The notes below the pieces were generated by a model. It did no database searches and was not told the DNA's origin. It saw only the letters and a program-made list of their open reading frames with translations. A program made the translations under genes and the position numbers. 5,657 nt of DNA from Dehalococcoidia bacterium. GTDB taxonomy: Bacteria > Chloroflexota > Dehalococcoidia > Dehalococcoidales > DAOWJH01. The stretch lies in the NCBI GenBank assembly GCA_030640495.1, contig DAOWJH010000047.1, forward strand, positions 1 through 5,657, written 5' to 3'. This document shows, piece after piece, positions 1 to 4,983 of the stretch; within the stretch, counting starts at the first letter, position 1; each line of letters starts with the position of its first letter.

Positions 1-547
1 AATAGAGATGATAGTCGTTTAACATTACTATTGGTGGTGTTTCATTTCTGGTTGCCTCATCAGTAATTGCCTGAGCGAAGGCTTGATTCACGGGGACATA
101 GCCGTTTTCCCAGGCATCATAAACTACATGGTCTATATTGGGTGTCCGGGATGAACTCCACATGTAGTGTTGAAGGAACCACAGAAGGGGGTTGCAAATG
201 ACATTATAAAATTTATGGTATGTATTTCTGGGGTTAACCACAAAATGAAGATACAGGTTCTCACCAACCGAGGGTACTCTAAAACGCCCTCCTTGTGCTT
301 TTCGGGCTACCTGTCTATCCCCTTCCCCCATAGCGCTAGCAATCCAGTCAAGCTCTACATACTTACTGAGGCTACTAAGGGCAGTGACTACACCACCACT
401 ACCACGGCGGGCTTGAAGTTGCCTATCCTCAGTAAGATGGTATTCAATAGGTCCACGGTTGCTAGCCAGAATCAGCCGCCTTGGTGATAGTCTCTGGTGA
501 CATAGCTCTTCCAGTCGGGCGCTACTGCTCTCTTGGCTTGTTGCCAT
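1..547 (-). CDS. otsA: Glycosyltransferase family 20, trehalose-6-phosphate synthase type (N-terminal part, cut by window edge)
   Basis: The 182 visible residues are the start of a GT20 enzyme. This family transfers glucose from a sugar nucleotide to a phosphorylated acceptor in the cytoplasm, classically glucose-6-phosphate to make trehalose-6-phosphate. Visible motifs are SNRGP at 29-33, RRGSGG at 47-52, W68, the FYN...LLW block at 113-123 and NDYHL at 177-181. Arg31, Trp68, Tyr114 and Trp123 align with E. coli OtsA Arg9, Trp40, Tyr76 and Trp85, which bind glucose-6-phosphate; the Tyr-Trp spacing of nine is identical. The usual HDYHL here reads NDYHL. The ATG at 545-547 follows AGGGAGG (552-558) by four bases. 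A full enzyme has about 450-500 residues or more, so most of it, including the nucleotide-sugar site, lies outside the window. The gene starts 57 bases after the DUF169 stop, possibly as one operon; a weak TAGAAT-like -10 in that gap is the only other promoter hint. Related GT20 enzymes make glucosylglycerol-phosphate, so the family is secure but the acceptor is not. Confidence 0.85.
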   Translation of the reverse strand, partial: MATSQESSSARLEELCHQRLSPRRLILASNRGPIEYHLTEDRQLQARRGSGGVVTALSSLSKYVELDWIASAMGEGDRQVARKAQGGRFRVPSVGENLYLHFVVNPRNTYHKFYNVICNPLLWFLQHYMWSSSRTPNIDHVVYDAWENGYVPVNQAFAQAITDEATRNETPPIVMLNDYHLY

Positions 548-604
548 TTTGCCTCCCTGCCCGTTCTGATTCTAAAGCTTGATGCTAAAACAAATGGTCT
601 TTAT

Positions 605-1390
605 TCACCCCATACCCAACATTCTTGCTATTTTCATGTAACTCTCCTCAAATTCAGGTTCACGGCTCATATGAGGGTTCCTGGGCAATTTGGAGCCATA
701 TTTCTCAACATGTCTAAGTCCCACCAGTAAATCTTCAAGTTTATGCGTAGGAACAGTAAAGATAATTTCGTCATCTCCGGCTAAGGCAGAATAGCGGTCG
801 CCACGACAGGGTATGCTTACCTGGCATTGCCCACTCTTTATTACCGGCACAACGGCATAAACACAGGCGGCATGGCTGGACAAACTACACTTAAGGTCAT
901 GACCATCTTTGTATTCTCTGCCTAAGAGCAGTAAACTCAACTGAGCCGAGTTACAGTAGAGCATAGTCAAATCAGGCTCAAAATTAACTGTCGTCAATGG
1001 AGCTGATACTACACCTGTATATCTACCGACTTCCAAGCGAGGGAAATCGCTGGCATAATTGCTACCGGCGGCTAAATCCTTGACATCCTGTGGGAAGCGG
1101 TTATGCCCCTCCAGGAAATACTGCGGAGGTTGTGCCCAGCCATAACCCACAACCGGTTCAAAGCACCACATATCCTCCTTAAACATTGCAATCGTCTTGC
1201 CCTCCTTGCGCGACATAGCATAGCCCTGGCAAAGGGGGACATGGTAGCCAAAATCCCTCAGGGGTCTCTCCGCCCCTTCAGGAATATCAATTTCTTTTTC
1301 CAATAGTTTTACTGCCAGAGGAAAGGTTTGCAGTCGTATCCGTCTCTCAAGTTCCTCTCCGTAGTCATGCAAAACATCAAATTTCCCCAT
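605..1390 (-). CDS. DUF169 family protein
   Basis: This 261-residue protein matches the DUF169 family (COG2043), whose biochemical role is unknown and which is common in anaerobic bacteria and archaea. Family hallmarks are an early RIRLQTFPLAVK segment at 17-28, PLCQGY at 52-57 and a late IPCRGDR segment at 193-199 followed by DDEIIFTVP at 206-214. Seven cysteines are present (54, 76, 146, 168, 176, 189, 195). That could suit metal or cofactor binding, but they do not form a classic CxxC or ferredoxin motif. There is no signal peptide or clear membrane segment, so it is probably cytoplasmic. The ATG is preceded by AGGAGGT at 1398-1404 with a seven-base spacer, so the start is well supported. 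Length is normal for the family. It lies 178 bases downstream of holA with a promoter of its own in that gap, and 57 bases before the GT20 gene. Family assignment is strong; function is unknown. Confidence 0.88.
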   Translation of the reverse strand: MGKFDVLHDYGEELERRIRLQTFPLAVKLLEKEIDIPEGAERPLRDFGYHVPLCQGYAMSRKEGKTIAMFKEDMWCFEPVVGYGWAQPPQYFLEGHNRFPQDVKDLAAGSNYASDFPRLEVGRYTGVVSAPLTTVNFEPDLTMLYCNSAQLSLLLLGREYKDGHDLKCSLSSHAACVYAVVPVIKSGQCQVSIPCRGDRYSALAGDDEIIFTVPTHKLEDLLVGLRHVEKYGSKLPRNPHMSREPEFEESYMKIARMLGMG

Positions 1391-1460
1391 ATTACTTACC
1401 TCCTAAGCCTAGTTCATCCAAATCAGGAAAATATCTGTGGGTTGAAAATTTTTAAGGCTT

Positions 1461-1506
1461 CTCACCATGTCTAATTAATATGTTCACAATGTGGTTAAGC
1501 GGTGAG
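1461..1506. repeat. Short inverted repeat around the expected transcription start of the DUF169 gene
   Basis: CTCACC at 1461-1466 and GGTGAG at 1501-1506 are perfect inverted copies 34 bases apart. The second copy lies where transcription from the promoter at 1511-1539 would begin. The AT-rich space between them holds three ATGT words and a CACA/TGTG mini-palindrome. It could be an operator pair or a leader stem, but six-base arms at this distance can arise by chance. Confidence 0.25.
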
Positions 1507-1510
1507 TAAA

Positions 1511-1539
1511 ACTGTAACACCCTGCCAACAGCCTGTCAA
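1511..1539 (-). promoter_or_regulatory. Sigma70-like promoter for the DUF169 gene
   Basis: Read on the minus strand, a perfect -35 box TTGACA (1534-1539) is followed by a 17-base spacer and TACAGT (1511-1516), which matches four of six bases of the -10 consensus. It begins 30 bases past the holA stop codon. Transcription would start near 1504, giving a leader of about 114 bases before the DUF169 ATG at 1390. The perfect -35 and ideal spacing make it credible; the imperfect -10 leaves doubt. Confidence 0.6.
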
Positions 1540-1568
1540 GCTCAGGGCTTCTAGTTACGATGAGTTTC

Positions 1569-2576
1569 CTACGTCTTACCTCGCTGGCAGAGTTCAGCAA
1601 CCAGGATATTAAGGGCAAGCTCGCCATCACATTTCCCTGTCTTAATAGACAGGTCAGCTTCCAAGAGCTTGCAATATACTTGCTTAAGCCGCTCCCAGGG
1701 ATACCTCTCAGCCTGCTCCAGTGTCTTACGCAAAGCAAACTCTGAGGTCAACCTCAACTTATTCTGAATCTCTATTTTAGGTTTTCTCTGGTTTCTTAGC
1801 TCTTTGGCTCGAACAATCATTTGAACCTGCCGTGATAGCATAGCCAAGAGATAGGCTGAGCTAGCTCCTCTTTGCAGTAACCATTGTAACGATTGCTCTG
1901 CTGCCCCAATTTTAAGCTCAAGGATAGCATCAACCATAGCAAAAACATTAGTCTGCTGGGTATAGCTTACCACCCGGTTGACATCCTCTTCCTCAATGCG
2001 GTGGCCTGAGGTAAATAGGGCTAGCTTGTTAATTTCGTTGGCCATAATCCATAGATTACCACCCACAAGTTTAGCCAGTAAGTCTACCGCCTGGAGGGAT
2101 ATGGTATTACCCTCGGCTACCACACGCTTTTGAATCCACTGACGCAGCCTAGCACCTCTGAGCAGAGGGAAAGACCTAACCTCCGCCTTGCCCGAAAGCT
2201 GGCTAAACAGGGGGTTACTGCTGGTTATATTACTGTCTATCAATACTAATATTGTGCTGTCAGGTATCTTACTAATACAGGCGGCTAGTGATTTATAGTC
2301 ATTTTGTTGGGTGGCTACATCGGCGACTTTCCTCTGCCGGCTGGGTTTGCCTTTAGTCTCAAAGCGCTCTAGCAGCCCATTGATAATGACCAAGCGTCTT
2401 TCAGCCAGAAATGGCAGCGTCTCAGCCACAGTTCTCAACTGGTCTAAGGTCATCTGCTGACCATCAAGTATAGTGGTATTGACCGCTAAAAGTGCCTGGT
2501 CAATGATACCCCTTTTTATCTCCTCAAGTGACTCGGCAAGGGAAAAATCATCCTGACCTGATAGTATATACAGCAA
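1569..2576 (-). CDS. holA: DNA polymerase III subunit delta
   Basis: HolA is the clamp-loader subunit that opens the beta sliding clamp so it can be placed on DNA during replication. The 335-residue length is normal. The N-terminus MLYILSGQDDF is the usual HolA opening, where an AAA+-like domain lacks a working Walker A. Other family blocks are LPFLAERRLVII at 54-65, LVGGNLWIMANEINKLALF at 170-188, NVFAMVDAILEL at 210-221 and ADLSIKTG at 307-314 near the end of the C-terminal helical collar domain. The start is TTG (2574-2576): an in-frame TAG lies a few codons upstream, the nearby ATG at 2583-2585 is in another frame, and TTAGGA (2586-2591) sits nine bases before the TTG. It is divergent from the small helical-protein gene. 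No T-rich terminator follows it. I am sure of the family and fairly sure of the start. Confidence 0.95.
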   Translation of the reverse strand: MLYILSGQDDFSLAESLEEIKRGIIDQALLAVNTTILDGQQMTLDQLRTVAETLPFLAERRLVIINGLLERFETKGKPSRQRKVADVATQQNDYKSLAACISKIPDSTILVLIDSNITSSNPLFSQLSGKAEVRSFPLLRGARLRQWIQKRVVAEGNTISLQAVDLLAKLVGGNLWIMANEINKLALFTSGHRIEEEDVNRVVSYTQQTNVFAMVDAILELKIGAAEQSLQWLLQRGASSAYLLAMLSRQVQMIVRAKELRNQRKPKIEIQNKLRLTSEFALRKTLEQAERYPWERLKQVYCKLLEADLSIKTGKCDGELALNILVAELCQRGKT

Positions 2577-2605
2577 GATTTGCCATCCTAATTTAAAGCT
2601 ATCTC

Positions 2606-2614
2606 ATTTTACCA
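2606..2614 (-). promoter_or_regulatory. Extended -10 promoter for holA
   Basis: On the minus strand TGG directly precedes TAAAAT (2606-2611), which fits the extended -10 pattern TGnTATAAT with five of six -10 bases matched. No good -35 box sits 17-18 bases upstream, as is common for extended -10 promoters. Transcription would start near 2599, giving a leader of about 22 bases before the TTG start of holA. Confidence 0.45.
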
Positions 2615-2659
2615 CATGAGGGCAAAGAGCTGCTTTTAAGGGCTGATAGACAGGCTCTA

Positions 2660-2688
2660 TTGAAGAATGGTGATACAAAGAGTAGAAT
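2660..2688 (+). promoter_or_regulatory. Sigma70-like promoter for the helical protein and ychF-like genes
   Basis: TTGAAG (2660-2665) and TAGAAT (2683-2688) are separated by exactly 17 bases, matching four and five bases of the two consensus boxes. The start of transcription would be near 2695, about 53 bases before the ATG at 2748. A small palindrome, GGTAATACC (2699-2707), lies just past the predicted start and might bind a regulator, though it is too short to insist on. The promoter points away from holA, so bases 2577-2747 act as a divergent control region. Confidence 0.55.
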
Positions 2689-2734
2689 GAATACAAGTGG
2701 TAATACCTCACCCGGCTGACATAGCCGAAGCTAT

Positions 2735-2740
2735 GAGGAG
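2735..2740 (+). promoter_or_regulatory. Ribosome binding site that fixes the start of the helical protein
   Basis: GAGGAG ends seven bases before ATG 2748-2750. This is the only good Shine-Dalgarno site in the area and favours that ATG over the in-frame GTG at 2697. Confidence 0.65.
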
Positions 2741-2747
2741 AGGTGAG

Positions 2748-2969
2748 ATGGCAACACAAACTGATGAACTAAAGAAGCTAATTACTATTGCCAGTGACTT
2801 AAAGCTTGCTGCTGAGCTAAGGACTAAAGCTATTGAACTGGTTGGTAACATTGGCACCCATGACGCACTTCTAGCCTTATTGGAAATAGCAGCCAATGAA
2901 AAGCTAATTCCTAAGGAAAGAGACCTGGCGCTTAAGTATGCCAGAGAGGTAATAAAGGCAGGACACTAG
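2748..2969 (+). CDS. Small all-helical protein, HEAT-repeat-like
   Basis: This 73-residue protein is not one I can name. It is rich in Ala, Leu, Lys and Glu and reads as about four amphipathic helices. The section AELRTKAIELVGNIGTHDAL at 22-41, followed by LLALLEIAANEKLIPKERDLALKYAREVIK, resembles one to two HEAT-type helical hairpins of the kind used for protein-protein contacts. There is no signal peptide, membrane segment or catalytic motif. I chose ATG 2748 because of the GAGGAG seven bases before it. An in-frame GTG at 2697 would add 17 residues and lies almost on the predicted transcription start, so a leaderless longer form of 90 residues is possible. The gene lies 84 bases ahead of the YchF-like gene on the same strand and is probably co-transcribed with it. 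That it is a real gene is likely from its ribosome binding site, promoter and regular helical pattern; its role is unknown. Confidence 0.7.
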   Translation: MATQTDELKKLITIASDLKLAAELRTKAIELVGNIGTHDALLALLEIAANEKLIPKERDLALKYAREVIKAGH

Positions 2970-2974
2970 TAATT

Positions 2975-3007
2975 TCAGGTAAAAGGCAAGGTTTTTGTCA
3001 GGTAAAA
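2975..3007 (+). repeat. Direct repeat of TCAGGTAAAA upstream of the ychF-like gene
   Basis: The ten-base word TCAGGTAAAA occurs at 2975-2984 and again at 2998-3007, a 23-base offset; the next three bases are GGC and AGC, so similarity extends to 13 bases. The T-run at 2992-2996 can also pair with the A-run at 3004-3008, giving a weak AU-rich stem. The spacing of about two helical turns would suit tandem protein binding, but this is only a suggestion. Confidence 0.45.
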
Positions 3008-3010
3008 AGC

Positions 3011-3032
3011 CCCCCTTCCAAGGAATGGGAGG
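3011..3032 (+). other. GC-rich hairpin in the leader of the ychF-like gene
   Basis: CCCCCTTC (3011-3018) can pair with GAAtGGGaGG (3023-3032) around a CAAG tetraloop, giving eight pairs with bulged T3026 and A3030. It ends 21 bases before the ATG at 3054 and buries a GGGAGG that would otherwise look like a distant ribosome binding site. No T-run follows, so it is not a standard intrinsic terminator. It may be an mRNA processing or stability element between the two genes. Confidence 0.4.
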
Positions 3033-3053
3033 TAAAGTGGGTGAGCACGCCCG

Positions 3054-4160
3054 ATGAGTGTTAATAGTGCCATCATAGGACCAGCTAGAAGCGGCAGGAC
3101 AACTATCTTCAATGCTTTAACCAGGGGTAAAGCTGATACGAGAAGCTACACCGCAGAAGGCTTAGCCCCACATATTGGAATAGCCAAAGTTCCGGAGCCC
3201 CGCCTTAAATCCCTAGCCGATATGCTTCAGCCTAAGAGGGTGGTCTCGGCCGAGGTAAGATACCTTGATATAGGTGCCTCAGTTAAGGGTTTAGTTGATG
3301 ACAAAGCTATAAGTGGTCAACTCCTGGCTCAACTTAGCACTGCAGATGCCCTTATTAATGTAATCCGAGCCTTTATTGATGAAAGTGTACCCCATCCTGA
3401 AGGCAGTCTGGACATAGACCGGGATATTACCACCATGGAGCTAGAACTTGCCTTCTCCGATTTAGCGCTACTAGAGAGAAGGCTGGATAGAATAGAGACA
3501 TCATTAAAAGGGGCTAAGCAGCCTGAACGCCAGGGTCTCCTCCGAGAGCAAGGGATGCTAATGAAGATTAAGGCTGATTTAGAAAAAGATGTGCCCATCC
3601 GAGAAATGAAACTAACCACTGATGAAGCCACGGTTATGGCTGGCTACCAGTTTCTTAGCGCCAAGCCATTACTAACAGTGGTCAATATCGGCGAAGACCA
3701 GCTAGCTCAAACGGCATCATTAGAAGCCGAACTGAATTCACATTACTCAGGGTCAAAATATCGTATTATCACCCTCTGTGGCAAGTTAGAAATGGAGCTG
3801 GCTCAATTAGATAATAGTGCAGCTGAGGCATTTCGTGCTGAGTTTGGTATAAGGGAATCCGGGCTTGACCGCACTATCAAACTATCCTACGAATTACTAG
3901 GGCTAATTTCATTCTTCAGTATAGTCTCGGGAGAGATTAGAGCCTGGTCTATTAAAGCTGGCACCGATGCTCATAAAGCTGCCGGCAAAATCCACTCTGA
4001 TATGGAAAAGGGATTTATTCGAGCAGAGGTAATCAGTTACGATGACCTGGTCAAGTGTGGTAGTCTATCTGAGGCTCGCAAGAAGGGTCTTCTCCGACTG
4101 GAGGGCAAAAGCTATATAGTTCGGGATGGTGATGTAATTACCTTCCTGTTCAACGTCTAA
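3054..4160 (+). CDS. ychF: YchF/OLA1-family nucleotide-binding protein with altered G motifs
   Basis: YchF proteins are Obg-related P-loop NTPases that favour ATP and bind ribosomes. The 368 residues match the family length (363 in E. coli). The N-terminal domain has a P-loop, GPARSGRT at 9-16, followed by IFNALT. Next come VPEPRLKSLADMLQPKR at 46-62 and NIGE at 211-214, the NxxE motif that gives YchF its adenine preference. His114 fits the family's loop histidine. Residues 285-368 are a nearly canonical DUF933/TGS-like domain with AAGKIHSDMEKGFIRAE (309-325) and a FLFNV terminus. Odd points: the P-loop lysine is Arg15, and the usual DIAG switch motif reads DIGA (72-75), so the last Gly of DxxG is lost. 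The redox cysteine of the FPFCTI segment is also missing. The ATG follows GGTGA (3040-3044) by nine bases, and TGA at 3042-3044 blocks a longer in-frame start. It follows the small helical gene and converges on the ABC ATPase gene with an 11-base overlap. Family is certain; whether it still hydrolyses ATP is not. Confidence 0.93.
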   Translation: MSVNSAIIGPARSGRTTIFNALTRGKADTRSYTAEGLAPHIGIAKVPEPRLKSLADMLQPKRVVSAEVRYLDIGASVKGLVDDKAISGQLLAQLSTADALINVIRAFIDESVPHPEGSLDIDRDITTMELELAFSDLALLERRLDRIETSLKGAKQPERQGLLREQGMLMKIKADLEKDVPIREMKLTTDEATVMAGYQFLSAKPLLTVVNIGEDQLAQTASLEAELNSHYSGSKYRIITLCGKLEMELAQLDNSAAEAFRAEFGIRESGLDRTIKLSYELLGLISFFSIVSGEIRAWSIKAGTDAHKAAGKIHSDMEKGFIRAEVISYDDLVKCGSLSEARKKGLLRLEGKSYIVRDGDVITFLFNV

Positions 4161-4968
4161 GCAATATCTGGTCGTCAGCGAATTTTTTACCGCTGGCCCG
4201 CTCAAAGGCGGTTATAAGGTCGTTGATAGTGAGCCCTACCCTTTGCTCCTGGTTTAAGTCAACCACAATTCTGCCCTCATGCATCATAATCAGCCTATTA
4301 CCGTAGCGCAGAGCCAGCTCCATGTTATGTGTTACCATCAAGGTGGTCATCTTTTCCCGCTGCAGAATCATCTGGGTCAACTCAAGCACTATTTGGGCTG
4401 TCCTAGGGTCTAAATTAGCTATATGCTCATCAAGCAGTAGCAGTGCCGGCTTACTTATGGTAGCCATAACCAAAGCTACCGCCTGTCTTTGCCCACTGGA
4501 AAGCGTGCCCACCAGCGTATTTAGCCTGCCTTCCAATCCTAAGCCTAGAGGGGCTAAAGCCGAACGGAATAGCTCTCGGCGCTGTTTATTACTGGCTGCC
4601 CTTAGCCCCCTATGTTGCCCGCGCAGCACAGCCATAGCCAGGTTCTCCTCTATAGTCATCTTGGCTGCAGTGCCTATATTAGGGTCCTGATATACCCGGC
4701 CAACATATGCGGCATGTTTATATTCACTCAAGCCAGTAATATTATTGCCATCAATGATAATCTTGCCACCCCTTTCCGGAGGGAAGACGCCAGCAATAAC
4801 ACTAAGTAAAGTAGTTTTTCCAGCGCCGTTGCTGCCAATAATGGTAATGTAGTCCTCAGCGCCGACATCCAGGTTGATTTTAGCTAGCGCAGTAACTTCA
4901 TCTATAGTCCCTTTAGAGAATATCTTAGTTATTTTTCTAAGCTGTAGTAGGCTCCTTTTGGGGCTCAT
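4150..4968 (-). CDS. ABC transporter ATP-binding protein, TrpXYZ/COG1101 type
   Basis: This is the cytoplasmic ATPase that powers an importer together with the permease encoded just upstream. The 272 residues contain every working motif: Walker A GSNGAGKT at 45-52, Q-loop Gln94, signature LSSGQ at 156-160, Walker B LLLLD with catalytic Glu181 at 176-181, a D-loop at 184-187 and H-loop His214. The Q-loop block RVYQDPNIGTAAKMTIEENLA (91-111) and LLLLDEH are typical of the COG1101 group that works with TrpY-like permeases and periplasmic-type binding proteins of the TrpX class. I chose ATG 4966-4968 because AAAGGAG lies eight bases before it. An in-frame ATG at 5008-5010 would add 14 unlike-family residues and overlap the permease. 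The gap to the permease stop is 14 bases, so the two genes are one operon. The 3' end overlaps the ychF-like gene by 11 bases on the other strand. Substrate is unknown; related systems carry tryptophan or tyrosine. Confidence 0.92.
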   Translation of the reverse strand: MSPKRSLLQLRKITKIFSKGTIDEVTALAKINLDVGAEDYITIIGSNGAGKTTLLSVIAGVFPPERGGKIIIDGNNITGLSEYKHAAYVGRVYQDPNIGTAAKMTIEENLAMAVLRGQHRGLRAASNKQRRELFRSALAPLGLGLEGRLNTLVGTLSSGQRQAVALVMATISKPALLLLDEHIANLDPRTAQIVLELTQMILQREKMTTLMVTHNMELALRYGNRLIMMHEGRIVVDLNQEQRVGLTINDLITAFERASGKKFADDQILLRR

Positions 4969-4976
4969 TCTGGCGT

Positions 4977-4983
4977 CTCCTTT
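4977..4983 (-). promoter_or_regulatory. Ribosome binding site that fixes the start of the ABC ATPase
   Basis: On the minus strand AAAGGAG ends eight bases before ATG 4966-4968. Its first base is also the last base of the permease TGA stop (4983-4985), which suggests translational coupling between the two genes. It argues against the upstream ATG at 5010. Confidence 0.75.

Noticed and set aside
167..487. Plus-strand open frame of 106 codons
   Set aside because: It lies fully antisense to the GT20 gene, whose minus-strand frame carries clear family motifs. The plus-strand translation resembles no family.
1532..1546. CCTG/CAGG hairpin just after holA as a terminator
   Set aside because: The stem has only four pairs and no T-run follows on the minus strand. 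The same bases form the -35 box of the DUF169 promoter.
1484..1745. Open frames on both strands at the 3' end of holA
   Set aside because: They overlap the conserved C-terminal holA sequence in other frames and have no convincing ribosome binding site or family resemblance.
2697..2747. GTG at 2697 as the main start of the small helical protein
   Set aside because: It has no ribosome binding site, while the ATG at 2748 has GAGGAG at ideal spacing. It is kept only as a possible alternative start.
4176..4195. CAGCG/CGCTG hairpin past the ychF-like stop as a terminator
   Set aside because: The stem has five pairs, the T-run is in the loop instead of after the stem, and the bases are coding sequence of the ABC ATPase on the other strand.
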